Shown: positions 7,092-14,875 of the stretch, piece after piece
How positions within the stretch are numbered: position 1 is the first letter of the stretch
Layout of the letters: the number at the start of each line of letters is the position of its first letter
Position numbers and translations under genes: made by a program
Notes under the pieces: model-generated
What the model was told of the DNA's origin: nothing
Database searches by the model: none
Seen by the model: only the letters and a program-made list of their open reading frames with translations
From: an uncultured Eubacteriales bacterium
GTDB taxonomy: Bacteria > Bacillota > Clostridia > Peptostreptococcales > Anaerovoracaceae
DNA: 46,415 nt
Direction of reading: 5' to 3'
Assembly: GCA_900540145.1 (NCBI GenBank)
Contig: UQEW01000005.1
Span: 1 to 46,415 of the forward strand

Positions 7092-7775
7092 TTATTTTTT
7101 CTGCGTGTTTTGAAAAATCTTTTCTCCTTCATCGATAACAAATTGTTTGAGTTTTTTCACATGTTCCCCTGCTGCTACTCTAGCCTTCTCATAATCCCCA
7201 CTGAGAATAGCTTCTTCTATTTCCCTGTGCTCCATTGGCATTCTTTCATATCTGGAAAAATCGTCATAGTAAAGATATCTGAATCTGAGCGCCAATTCCT
7301 GCACCTGTGAAAACAGCTGAATCAGCGTTTTGTTGCCGCTGTAATTGACTATAAGCTGATGAAATTTTTCATCGCACCTTATTATATCCTCCGTACGTTC
7401 AGATTCAACAGCTTCTTTATATTCCATAGTTGCTTCTATTAAAGCCTGTTTTTCATCTTTATTCACCTTTTGTGCGGCCATGGCTGCGGCCATAGCTTCC
7501 AAATCCTCACGTACTTCCAAGACATCTACCATATCCTTTATGGATACATCCGATGCATATGCTCCTTTTCTCGGTTCAATTGTAACGAGACCTTCTTTTT
7601 CCAGTTTCCTTATGGCCTCTCTTACCGGTGTCCTACTCACACCCATCTCATCTGCAAGCTCGATCTCCATCATCCTGGTACCCGGTGCGATTTCGCCTAC
7701 GAGAATTTCTCTTTTCAGTTCTTCGTATACTATTTCTCGCAGTGGTCTGTGATTTTGTAGGTCAAAGTTTATCAT
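7092..7775 (-). CDS. GntR-family transcriptional regulator, FCD subfamily
   Basis: The 227-residue protein has an N-terminal winged helix-turn-helix (about residues 10-70) with the typical GntR recognition region LADEMGVSRTPVREAIRKL. The all-helical C-terminal FCD ligand domain contains EVREDLEAMAA and the metal/ligand His residues in FHQLIV and EHREI. The ATG at 7775 is chosen over an upstream GTG because GGAGGA lies 5-6 bases before it. It sits between ispE and the transglycosylase gene with short gaps (27 and 14 bases), so it is likely co-transcribed. FCD regulators usually sense small organic acids or sugars; neither the ligand nor a target operator can be identified here. Confidence 0.92.
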   Translation of the reverse strand: MINFDLQNHRPLREIVYEELKREILVGEIAPGTRMMEIELADEMGVSRTPVREAIRKLEKEGLVTIEPRKGAYASDVSIKDMVDVLEVREDLEAMAAAMAAQKVNKDEKQALIEATMEYKEAVESERTEDIIRCDEKFHQLIVNYSGNKTLIQLFSQVQELALRFRYLYYDDFSRYERMPMEHREIEEAILSGDYEKARVAAGEHVKKLKQFVIDEGEKIFQNTQKK

Positions 7776-7802
7776 CTGTCTCCTCCATTTCTCCTGCACT
7801 TG

Positions 7803-8696
7803 CTATAAAGTCCTCGCCCAATAAGCTTCATAACCTTTTTTTCTCATATACAAACAAGCTTTCTTGGTCTCACCTATGTTTGGAAAAAAAGCAAAAACCG
7901 TAGGCCCGCTGCCAGTCATAAGAACTTTTTCCGCAGAAGTTTCTTCTTCCACTGTTTTCTCAATAAATTGTACTTCTGTATATTTGTTCAGCGTATAAAG
8001 CTCCAATATATTTATCATTTGAGAATATATATCTTCCTTATCTCCCTGCTTGAGAGCTTCCATCAATCTCTTTGTATCCGGTCTTTTTTTAATATCGCAA
8101 TTGTCTATGCCCTGATATACTTCTTTTGTAGATACTCCAAATGCCGGTTTGACCAGCAAAACGAATTTCCTGAATCTGGATTTTATTACTGTTAAATCTG
8201 CTCCGGTACCGCTTCCCAAAGCACATCCATATTGACTGTTTTGAGTGAGCAAACAAAACGGTACATCTGCCCCCAGGTCTGCGCCCAGCTTGCACATGTT
8301 CTTTGTGCTTAATCCTATTTTCCACAGACGGTTTAGAGCAGTCATTACCGCGGCGCCATTGCCGCTTCCTCCGGCCAGGCCTGCTGACACAGGTATATGT
8401 TTATTAAGATAAATTTTCAATTTTCCTCCGCCTACATTGTTTCCAAACCTTTCGGCCATTAATGATGCCGCTTTGTAGGCAATATTTCTGCCATCTACAG
8501 GAAGAAACGGTTTGTTGCTGTCAAGGCAAATAACAATTTCTTCTCCGTTATCAGGAATCCAGTCGACAGAAACTTCATCAAAAAGAGATATTTTCTGCAT
8601 GACAGTTTCAACTGTGTGATATCCATCTTGCCTTACACCGCTTATATCCAATGACAGATTTATTTTAGCGCAGGACCTTACTATTTCTTTTGCCAT
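7803..8696 (-). CDS. ispE: 4-diphosphocytidyl-2-C-methyl-D-erythritol kinase
   Basis: IspE phosphorylates CDP-ME in the non-mevalonate (MEP) isoprenoid pathway in the cytoplasm. The 297 residues match the family. The substrate-binding N-terminus CAKINLSLDI, the GHMP-kinase ATP loop PVSAGLAGGSGNGAA, and the C-terminal LMTGSGPTVFAFF motif are all present. The ATP loop reads GGSGNGAA where many homologues read GGSSDAAA, a mild variation. AAGGTG precedes the ATG. A perfect 12-bp hairpin (8711-8738) ends only about 8 bases upstream of the ribosome binding site, leaving no room for a promoter after it. Confidence 0.95.
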   Translation of the reverse strand: MAKEIVRSCAKINLSLDISGVRQDGYHTVETVMQKISLFDEVSVDWIPDNGEEIVICLDSNKPFLPVDGRNIAYKAASLMAERFGNNVGGGKLKIYLNKHIPVSAGLAGGSGNGAAVMTALNRLWKIGLSTKNMCKLGADLGADVPFCLLTQNSQYGCALGSGTGADLTVIKSRFRKFVLLVKPAFGVSTKEVYQGIDNCDIKKRPDTKRLMEALKQGDKEDIYSQMINILELYTLNKYTEVQFIEKTVEEETSAEKVLMTGSGPTVFAFFPNIGETKKACLYMRKKGYEAYWARTL

Positions 8697-8710
8697 CTTT
8701 TCACCTTAGC

Positions 8711-8738
8711 AAAAATGAGAGGTGAGCCTCTCATTTTT
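8711..8738. terminator. Perfect 12-bp bidirectional hairpin immediately before ispE
   Basis: AAAAATGAGAGG (8711-8722) pairs with CCTCTCATTTTT (8727-8738) over a 4-base loop, with U-tract on either strand. It lies 15 bases past the stop of the upstream gene and directly ahead of the ispE ribosome binding site, so ispE needs read-through or an RNA-processing role for this hairpin. Confidence 0.8.
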
Positions 8739-8752
8739 ATTTAACTGCTGGT

Positions 8753-9595
8753 TTATTTCTTTTTCCTTTTTTTCTTAGCAGCGGCTTTTCTCTTGGCCTC
8801 TATAGCTGCTGCTTTGGCTCTTTCTTCTTCAGCAGCGGCACGTCTTTCTGCTACATATTTGCTTCCTGCTTCTGATGCGGAATGTCTGCGTTTTACTTTA
8901 TAATTATCGTTGTCTTCGTATTCATCCTCTTCCTCAGCAGCTTTTTTAGCAGCTTTTTCAGCCTCTTTAGCCTTTCTCTTCTGATCCTTTTCGACTATTT
9001 CTTCTACAGATTTTCCTGTCTTTTTGGCTTCTTTATACGGATTAACCTTGTTTTGTTTCTTTCTCTCTTCTTCTACCTGTTTTTTAGCGGCTTTGGATGT
9101 TGCTGCTATCATAACTACAAACATGACTACCATCATGCCGACGCTGATCATGGTGTTGGTGGTTTGATTGAGAGTCCTGAAGGTTATCTCCTGGTCTTCG
9201 CCCAGCTGTTTGCCGTTGTCGTCTACCAGTTCTCCTGAAATCTTAAGTGTATATTCGCTGTTGCTTTGTACCGTAACCTTTTCTTCGGCATTCATATCCA
9301 AAAGGACCAGAACTACTCCCTGCTCATCGGAATTATAGATTACTCTGGTAGGCAGCTCCTTGCCCTCGCTGTCATATAACTGAAATACGCCGTCATTGGT
9401 TTTTCCGGCTTTTTCTTCAGACATGTCACCGTCAAAATAAAGCTTAACCCCGAGATTTTCTATGGAAGCTCCTGTTGAGCCGTCTCTCGGGTATGAGTCA
9501 TTAAGCACCAGCTGACCGCTGTCAGCAAAGCACACAGATATTGACATGACCAATACAAGTGCTGCTAGAGTAAAAATCGCACCGATTTTTTTCAT
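8753..9595 (-). CDS. Secreted-domain, membrane-anchored protein with Lys/Glu/Ala-rich cytoplasmic tail, function unknown
   Basis: The 280-residue protein begins with a signal peptide (about residues 1-25, cleavage near CFA-DS). An extracellular beta-rich domain follows that resembles bacterial Ig-like Big_5/SbsA modules (NDSYPRDGSTGASIENLGVK, closing with ITFRTLN). A single transmembrane segment lies at about 149-167. The rest is a highly charged tail of about 110 residues rich in Lys, Glu and Ala, predicted helical or coiled coil and ending in KKKRKKK. Its ATG overlaps the tadA stop (ATGA), so the two genes are translationally coupled. I do not recognise a function. The layout suggests a cell-envelope protein with a cytoplasmic nucleic-acid- or membrane-binding tail. 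Confidence 0.8.
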   Translation of the reverse strand: MKKIGAIFTLAALVLVMSISVCFADSGQLVLNDSYPRDGSTGASIENLGVKLYFDGDMSEEKAGKTNDGVFQLYDSEGKELPTRVIYNSDEQGVVLVLLDMNAEEKVTVQSNSEYTLKISGELVDDNGKQLGEDQEITFRTLNQTTNTMISVGMMVVMFVVMIAATSKAAKKQVEEERKKQNKVNPYKEAKKTGKSVEEIVEKDQKRKAKEAEKAAKKAAEEEDEYEDNDNYKVKRRHSASEAGSKYVAERRAAAEEERAKAAAIEAKRKAAAKKKRKKK

Positions 9596-10131
9596 CGTTC
9601 TACGTCCTCCGATTTCTGTTCTTTTGTTTTTCTAAGGGCTTTGAAGAAATCCTTCAAAATCATGCTGCATTCTTCCTGCATAAGCCCTGTGTGTATATTT
9701 ACTCTATGATTGAGTCGCTCTTCCTGCGGTATGTTGAATACTGAGCCACATGCCCCGGCTTTGGGGTCCATGGTTCCTATGTACAACGTCTCTATTCTGG
9801 CCCAGACAATAGCCCCGGCACACATGGCGCACGGTTCTGCTGTCACATACATTTGGCTGCCAAAAAGTCTCCATCCTCCTAAAGCAGCTGCCGCCTGTCT
9901 TATTGCCAATATCTCAGCGTGAGCGGTGGGATCCTTGGCTGACTCAGTCAAATTATGACCTCTTCCTATTATCACGCCATCCTTGACTATGACAGCTCCT
10001 ATGGGAACTTCTCCCTTGTCTCTGGCCTTTTCTGCTTCTTTCAGAGCCTCCAACATAAACTTTTCCATACATTTCATAAGTTTATCATATTTTATATCGG
10101 AATTCAACTGCATTTTGAATACAAGGTACAT
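9592..10131 (-). CDS. tadA: tRNA-specific adenosine deaminase (A34 to inosine)
   Basis: TadA deaminates the wobble adenosine of tRNA-Arg(ACG). The zinc site is clear: HAE with His71 and the proton-shuttling Glu73, and PCAMC with Cys101 and Cys104. The motif GWRLFGSQMYVTAEP also fits. From the ATG at 10131 the protein has 179 residues, somewhat longer than usual. Starting at the Met at 10068 would give 158 residues and the family-typical EKFMLEALKEA beginning, but that Met lacks a visible ribosome binding site, while 10131 has AGGAG very close upstream. A 17-bp direct repeat covers this start region and may have altered it. Its 3' end overlaps the next gene by 4 bases. Confidence 0.93.
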   Translation of the reverse strand: MYLVFKMQLNSDIKYDKLMKCMEKFMLEALKEAEKARDKGEVPIGAVIVKDGVIIGRGHNLTESAKDPTAHAEILAIRQAAAALGGWRLFGSQMYVTAEPCAMCAGAIVWARIETLYIGTMDPKAGACGSVFNIPQEERLNHRVNIHTGLMQEECSMILKDFFKALRKTKEQKSEDVER

Positions 10132-10163
10132 TACTCCTGTAGGTTTACAAGGTACATTACTCC
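10121..10163. repeat. 17-bp direct repeat spanning the tadA start
   Basis: ACAAGGTACATTACTCC occurs at 10121-10137 and again at 10147-10163 (period 26). On the minus strand each copy carries GGAGTAATG, that is a duplicated ribosome-binding-site/ATG unit. Reading from the outer ATG gives only an 8-codon peptide. Confidence 0.85.
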
Positions 10164-10169
10164 CAAATC

Positions 10170-10610
10170 CTATTGGCCTTTTTTAGCGTGATTACCGAAA
10201 AATTTTTTAATCAAGATATAAAGGCCGATTCCCATTATCCCGCCGACTGTATTGGTAATAACATCAGTCGTATCGGCAGCTCCCCATCCGGTTATAAACT
10301 GTATAATCTCAAATGCCACGCTGGTACAAAAAACAGGGGCAACCTTTTTAAATAAGGACCATTCACTTCTCAGGAGACTTACAAAAATGCCAAAAGGCAT
10401 GAAGATTATAATGTTGCCCATGATATCCCTGAGATGAAATCCAAATCCGACATATTGATTATAATAAAAAGGAATCCAATTGATACTTCTTGCGCAAACC
10501 AACTCTTCCAGACTGATGCACATCTTAAATATTATTATCCAGATTAATATGACTAGATAAACTATAAAAGCAAAGACAATTAAACTTCTGTTTTTTTTAT
10601 GCTTTATCAT
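10170..10610 (-). CDS. VanZ-like family membrane protein
   Basis: The 146-residue protein has about four hydrophobic helices and the VanZ-family pattern: an early INWIPF element, DIMGNIIIFMPFGIF, and the later FEIIQFITGWGAADTTDVITNTVGGIMG with conserved Glu, Gln, Asp and Asn residues. VanZ confers low-level teicoplanin resistance in enterococci. Most homologues are uncharacterised membrane proteins of the cell envelope, so resistance should not be assumed. AGAGGA lies 10 bases before the ATG. The gene is first in the minus-strand run with tadA, whose start lies about 40 bases downstream. Confidence 0.85.
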   Translation of the reverse strand: MIKHKKNRSLIVFAFIVYLVILIWIIIFKMCISLEELVCARSINWIPFYYNQYVGFGFHLRDIMGNIIIFMPFGIFVSLLRSEWSLFKKVAPVFCTSVAFEIIQFITGWGAADTTDVITNTVGGIMGIGLYILIKKFFGNHAKKGQ

Positions 10611-10781
10611 GTTTTATTTTTCCTCTTTAATTTTTATTACGACCAAGGGATAAAATTGCGTCTTTCTTTTTATAACAGTATAACATTTATAAGAATATTT
10701 ACAAAGCTTTTACCCAAACATAAGAATAGATTTTACATATTTTAGATACAATGAGTTTATTGAAAAGAAAGGATGTAAAGC

Positions 10782-11705
10782 ATGTATTTAGTTATTGATA
10801 TAGGTTCAAATACTATTAGAGCGGTGGTTTTTCATCTGGAAGGGGAAAAGCTCACACCGGTTTTAAACAAAAAATATTCTGCCGGGCTGGCAGGCTATGT
10901 TCAGCCGGATGGTACTCTGAGCAGAGAAGGCATAGACCTTTGTATCGATATTTTATCTGAAATTCGTATACTCATAGATACTTTTAATTTTAACGGTATC
11001 TATCCTTTTGCTACTGCATCTCTGAGAAACATCAGTAATTCCAGTCAGGTACTGGAAAAAATTCAAGAACGCTGCGGATTGCAGATTCAGGTTCTCACCG
11101 GAAAAGAAGAAGCTTTCTTTGACTACTACGGCGCCTCCTGTCAACTGACAAACATAGATGGCGTTTTGGTAGACATCGGCGGCGGCAGCACGGAAATCCT
11201 GATTTACAAAAATGGAAAGCCACAAGCTGCTGAATCCATCAACATAGGCTCTCTTAATTTATATAATAATTATGTAAAAGAGCTGCTGCCTACAAGAGAA
11301 GAGATTAAGGAAATTTCGTTGGATGTAAAAAAACAAGTGAGCGCTCTGGGCTTTGAAGAATATGACAAGAAAAGAGATAAGCGACCGGTCATCTGCGCTG
11401 TCGGCGGTTCTGCCAGAGCAGCGCTAAAGCTTTATAACAGTCTATATCAGAAAGAAAAAAATAATGCTTCGTATAAACGATATTTCTTAAAAAGTTTATT
11501 GACTTCAAGATATGAAAAAGAGCAATTAACACAGCTGATATTAAAAACTGCCCCTGAAAGAATTCATACATTATTGCCCGGAGTCGTGGTTTTATATACT
11601 GTCTCCAAATATTTCGGCGGCAAGGATATAGTAACCAGCAGCTGTGGTGTCAGAGAGGGCTATTTATATTATCAATTGCAGAAAGCAGGTGTTCTTAATG
11701 GTTAG
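10782..11705 (+). CDS. ppx: Exopolyphosphatase / GppA-type phosphatase
   Basis: Ppx/GppA enzymes remove terminal phosphate from polyphosphate or pppGpp in the cytoplasm. The 307 residues cover the two actin-like domains: DIGSNTIRAVVF (phosphate-1 motif), ATASLRN, then the second-domain VDIGGGSTEILIY and the closing SSCGVREGYLY. The length matches short Ppx proteins that lack the C-terminal HD-like domain. AAAGGA precedes the ATG. It overlaps the start of ppk1 by 8 bases, so synthesis and breakdown of polyphosphate are encoded together and probably translated in a coupled way. Confidence 0.93.
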   Translation: MYLVIDIGSNTIRAVVFHLEGEKLTPVLNKKYSAGLAGYVQPDGTLSREGIDLCIDILSEIRILIDTFNFNGIYPFATASLRNISNSSQVLEKIQERCGLQIQVLTGKEEAFFDYYGASCQLTNIDGVLVDIGGGSTEILIYKNGKPQAAESINIGSLNLYNNYVKELLPTREEIKEISLDVKKQVSALGFEEYDKKRDKRPVICAVGGSARAALKLYNSLYQKEKNNASYKRYFLKSLLTSRYEKEQLTQLILKTAPERIHTLLPGVVVLYTVSKYFGGKDIVTSSCGVREGYLYYQLQKAGVLNG

Positions 11706-13818
11706 AGAATATACGCAGAACAGAGAATTGTCCTGGCTTAAGTTTAATGAAAGAGTTCTGGACGAAGCCTCAGATGAAACAGTGCCGCTTTTGGAGAGAC
11801 TTAAATTTGTTTCCATCTTCACCAGCAATTTAGATGAATTTTTTATGATACGAGTCGGAAGTTTAACGGAACTTATGAATCTTAAAGAAAGCTCTGTTGA
11901 CAATAAATCCGGTATGAATGCAGAACAACAGCTGGCAGCCATTTATGATGCAGTAGGCGTTCTTTATGAAAAAAGGGAGCGTATATATGAAGACCTGGAA
12001 AAGCAGCTGAGAGTGCATGGTATTTATAACCTTTCATACAAAGAACTGGAAGAAAGCGAAAAGAAACAACTGAAAAAATATTTCAGCGAATACATAGAAC
12101 CGGTGCTATCCCCTCAAATAGTGGATGAACACCACCCTTTTCCGCATCTGGCCAATAAAACCGTTCATATCGGCGCTATGCTGGATGCAAAAAATCACGA
12201 TGTGTTTGCTGTAATACCAGTACCTGCCATCGTACCACCCATATTGTACTTAAAAGGCGATGATTGCAGATACATTCGCACTGAAGAAGTAATCGCTGAA
12301 CACCTTGGAGAAATTTTCTCCAATTACAGAATTAAAGAGAAAGTCAGTTTTTGTGTTACAAGAAATGCCGATATTAATCCCGGAGACGAGGAATTTGATT
12401 TTGGCGCGGATTTCCGAAAAAAAATGAAAAAAGTTCTAAAACAGAGAGCCCGTTTAGGCGCTGTGCGATTAGAGCTTTCTAATAATGTAAGCAATAGATT
12501 TTTGCATTATCTTATAGAAAAAATCGGCATACTCCCGAAACAAGTATATATTACAAGACTGCCATTTAAGATGGACTATGTTTTCGGTCTGGAAGGTCAG
12601 CTTACTGAAGATAAGGCTCTGGCTTTATCCTATAGTCACTTCACACCGCAAAAAAGCCCTCAGCTTGATATGTCTCAAAGCATAATGAAGCAAATTCATC
12701 AAAAAGATGTGGTGCTTTCTTATCCATATCAATCTATGGATCCCTTTGTACAGCTTTTGAAAGAAGCTTCTGTAAACTCATCGGTAGTTTCCATAAAAAT
12801 AACGATTTATAGGCTGGCAAGTCATGCTAAAATAGTGGAATACCTTTGTCAAGCTGCAGAAAACGGCAAAGACGTGACAGTAATCATTGAGCTGAGAGCC
12901 AGATTTGACGAGCAGAACAATATCGACTGGTCAGAAAGGCTGGAGGAAGCCGGTTGCAGGGTAATATACGGTTTTGAGGATTATAAAGTGCATTCTAAGG
13001 TCTGCCAAATCACTCTCCATGATAAGACAGGAATTCACTACATTACCCAAATAGGTACAGGTAATTACAACGAAAAAACAGCAAAACAATATACAGACAT
13101 TTCTTTGATTACTGCCAATCAATCCATAGGAAGTGACGCTGCTCTGTTTTTCAAGAATATGGCCATAGGTCAACCAAGCGACAGATATGAGCATTTTTTG
13201 GTTTCTCCCAAATACTTAAAATCATCCATAATCGAACTCATAAACAAAGAAATCGCCAAAGGCGCCGAAGGCCGTATTCTCCTTAAGCTAAACTCCATTA
13301 CGGATATAGATATCATCGAAAAGCTTAAACAGGCGTCTTGTGCCGGCGTGAAGATACAGATGATTGTAAGAGGTATCTGCTGCATACTTCCGGGCATACC
13401 GGGAAAGACAGAAAACATAACTATAAAAAGCATAGTCGGCAGATTTCTGGAGCATTCAAGAGTTTATTGTTTCGGCAGCGGCGATGAGGAAAAAATGTAT
13501 ATTTCTTCTGCAGACTTTATGACGAGAAATACCGAACGTCGAATCGAAGGGGCTTGTCCGGTCTTCGATGCTGAATGTAAGAAAAAAATCAGAGAAATTC
13601 TTGACGCTTGTCTTGCAGATAACACAAAAGGGCGTCAACTTGAGGCAGACGGTACTTATTCGGAAATAGAAGTCTCCGATGGTCAAAAGAAGATCGACTG
13701 TCAGCAGCTTTTGATGACGAAAGCCATCGAAGAAGCATCAAACAGCCATGCAATTCCGCAGAATCACAAGCTTTTCAAGGAGCGTTTTGAAGAATTGCTG
13801 CATAAGATATTCAAATAA
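11698..13818 (+). CDS. ppk1: Polyphosphate kinase 1
   Basis: Ppk1 reversibly transfers the gamma phosphate of ATP to polyphosphate. The 706-residue protein has all domains: the N-terminal REYTQNRELSWLKFNERVLDEA and SIFTSNLDEFFMIRVG, the head domain, and two phospholipase-D-like catalytic domains. The autophosphorylated histidine is His432 in KVHSKVCQI and the second catalytic histidine is His586 in FLEHSRVY, corresponding to His435 and His592 of the E. coli enzyme. An earlier in-frame GTG at 11644 is rejected because the family N-terminus begins at the ATG at 11698. It overlaps ppx by 8 bases; a hairpin follows the stop. Confidence 0.96.
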   Translation: MVREYTQNRELSWLKFNERVLDEASDETVPLLERLKFVSIFTSNLDEFFMIRVGSLTELMNLKESSVDNKSGMNAEQQLAAIYDAVGVLYEKRERIYEDLEKQLRVHGIYNLSYKELEESEKKQLKKYFSEYIEPVLSPQIVDEHHPFPHLANKTVHIGAMLDAKNHDVFAVIPVPAIVPPILYLKGDDCRYIRTEEVIAEHLGEIFSNYRIKEKVSFCVTRNADINPGDEEFDFGADFRKKMKKVLKQRARLGAVRLELSNNVSNRFLHYLIEKIGILPKQVYITRLPFKMDYVFGLEGQLTEDKALALSYSHFTPQKSPQLDMSQSIMKQIHQKDVVLSYPYQSMDPFVQLLKEASVNSSVVSIKITIYRLASHAKIVEYLCQAAENGKDVTVIIELRARFDEQNNIDWSERLEEAGCRVIYGFEDYKVHSKVCQITLHDKTGIHYITQIGTGNYNEKTAKQYTDISLITANQSIGSDAALFFKNMAIGQPSDRYEHFLVSPKYLKSSIIELINKEIAKGAEGRILLKLNSITDIDIIEKLKQASCAGVKIQMIVRGICCILPGIPGKTENITIKSIVGRFLEHSRVYCFGSGDEEKMYISSADFMTRNTERRIEGACPVFDAECKKKIREILDACLADNTKGRQLEADGTYSEIEVSDGQKKIDCQQLLMTKAIEEASNSHAIPQNHKLFKERFEELLHKIFK

Positions 13819-13828
13819 AATTCCCGAC

Positions 13829-13861
13829 AAATCCCAAGGATAAAACAAGGCCTTGGGATTT
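13829..13861 (+). terminator. Hairpin after ppk1
   Basis: An 11-bp perfect stem AAATCCCAAGG/CCTTGGGATTT begins 10 bases after the ppk1 stop. The U-tract is short, so termination efficiency is uncertain. Confidence 0.65.
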
Positions 13862-13902
13862 ATCGTTATGTTGCGATTTGCCATTGAACCGGCAATCCCG
13901 TT

Positions 13903-14301
13903 TTACGCTTCACTTATTTTTAAAGTGTTATTATCTATACACGCAATCCAATATCCATAGACCAATTCAGCCGTTTCATCGTCCATTTCATCCAAACTAT
14001 CATACATTTCTTCTCCACCTCTAAGAGGCTGCCACAAAGTAAACCCGGTGGTGCCTCCTGCAGGCTGTTCGTCCTTCATAAACCTTCCCGGGATTCCTAT
14101 ATAACTTTTATTCTGACTGTTTCCTATGATAAAATGGCCGTACTTTTGCGCCATGGGATATCCCTCTCTGCAAAATCTCTTCAGTATTTCAATATTAGTT
14201 TCCTTATGCCATCTGCTGCATGTCTCATCGTGAGCGAATATACCCTGATTGTTTTTTTTCATAAGCTGATTTAAAAGCTGCATAAAATACTGTCCGTTCA
14301 T
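13903..14301 (-). CDS. Conserved hypothetical protein, 132 residues
   Basis: I do not recognise a named family. The protein is soluble, with no signal peptide or membrane segment, and rich in aromatic and Gly residues in its middle: ETCSRWHKETN, REGYPMAQKYGHFIIG, YIGIPGRFMKDEQPAGG, GFTLWQPLRGG. The acidic C-terminus is EMDDETAELVYGYWIACID. The dense run of Trp, Phe, Gly and Pro motifs looks like a conserved small domain and not random coding. The composition is similar to short uncharacterised proteins I associate with Clostridia. It starts at an ATG preceded by GGGGAGGTACG and stands alone between convergent ppk1 and the divergent NrdD-like gene. Confidence 0.75.
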   Translation of the reverse strand: MNGQYFMQLLNQLMKKNNQGIFAHDETCSRWHKETNIEILKRFCREGYPMAQKYGHFIIGNSQNKSYIGIPGRFMKDEQPAGGTTGFTLWQPLRGGEEMYDSLDEMDDETAELVYGYWIACIDNNTLKISEA

Positions 14302-14364
14302 ATCGTACCTCCCCTGGTAAAATAATATGAAATAAAATCTTTTGCTATGCTTGATATAAAAAGG

Positions 14365-14421
14365 TAACTAATTATTGTGTATTTTTTTTAATTTTAGGGT
14401 TTAAATACACAATATATGTGT
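14365..14421 (+). promoter_or_regulatory. Possible pair of NrdR-box-like sites
   Basis: TAACTAATTATTGTGT (14365-14380) agrees with the 16-base NrdR consensus at 12 positions. ACACAATATATGTGT (14407-14421) has both half-sites but is one base shorter than a canonical box. The centres are about 41-42 bases apart, four helical turns. The downstream gene is related to anaerobic ribonucleotide reductase, which is what NrdR controls. Confidence 0.4.
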
Positions 14422-14428
14422 GTATAAT
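14400..14428 (+). promoter_or_regulatory. Promoter for the NrdD-tail-like gene
   Basis: TTTAAA (14400-14405), 17-base spacer, TATAAT (14423-14428). The spacer contains the inverted repeat ACACAATATATGTGT, well placed for a repressor to block polymerase. Confidence 0.65.
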
Positions 14429-14461
14429 AAATCTAGTCGTTTAAAAAAGGAGTGTGAAATT

Positions 14462-14740
14462 ATGAGTATACAAATTACAGGAAATGCGCCTGCAGCAGAG
14501 AGTCAGGCATACGTAGAGTATCTGGAAGGCAAATATAACAGAAAGTTAAAATCTCTGGACATTAATATTGATGGTGACTTCGCAGACTTAAATTACGAGT
14601 TTGAGCACGTTCCTTTTGAGAGGATCCGCAGAATCACAGGCTATCTGGTTGGCACTATGGATCAGTGGAACAGCGCCAAAGCAGCAGAAGAACACGACAG
14701 AGTTAAGCACGATATAAATTCCGGCATGGAAAGATTATAA
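14462..14740 (+). CDS. Small protein resembling the C-terminal tail of anaerobic ribonucleotide reductase
   Basis: From the ATG at 14462 (AAAGGAGTG upstream) the protein has 92 residues. Its second half, FERIRRITGYLVGTMDQWNSAK followed by AEEHDRVKH, matches the region just before the C-terminus of NrdD class III ribonucleotide reductases (RIRRITGYLVGT...FNNAKRAE). It lacks the Cys residues of the zinc site and of the glycyl-radical loop, so it cannot be a reductase. The N-terminal half is unlike NrdD. Small stand-alone NrdD-like proteins do occur in Clostridia; a regulatory or structural role is possible. The in-frame ATG at 14420 overlaps the -10 region and is rejected. Confidence 0.7.
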   Translation: MSIQITGNAPAAESQAYVEYLEGKYNRKLKSLDINIDGDFADLNYEFEHVPFERIRRITGYLVGTMDQWNSAKAAEEHDRVKHDINSGMERL

Positions 14741-14799
14741 TTTATTGCGGTATTATCAACGTGCAGATAATGGCAAATTTTTTAGAGTTTACAAAAATG

Positions 14800-14823
14800 G
14801 GGCTGTCTTGCGACAGCCCTTTT
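14800..14823 (+). terminator. Intrinsic terminator of the NrdD-tail-like gene
   Basis: GGGCTGTC/GACAGCCC stem with a 4-base loop followed by TTTT, 60 bases after the stop codon. Confidence 0.85.
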
Positions 14824-14834
14824 AGGTCGTATAC

Positions 14835-14875
14835 AACCCCCGGACAGATTGTATGAATGTCCGGGGGTTTCTTTT
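14835..14875 (+). terminator. Second strong hairpin terminator
   Basis: A 12-bp perfect stem AACCCCCGGACA/TGTCCGGGGGTT with an 11-base loop, followed by TCTTTTA. It stands directly behind the first terminator, a tandem arrangement. Confidence 0.85.
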
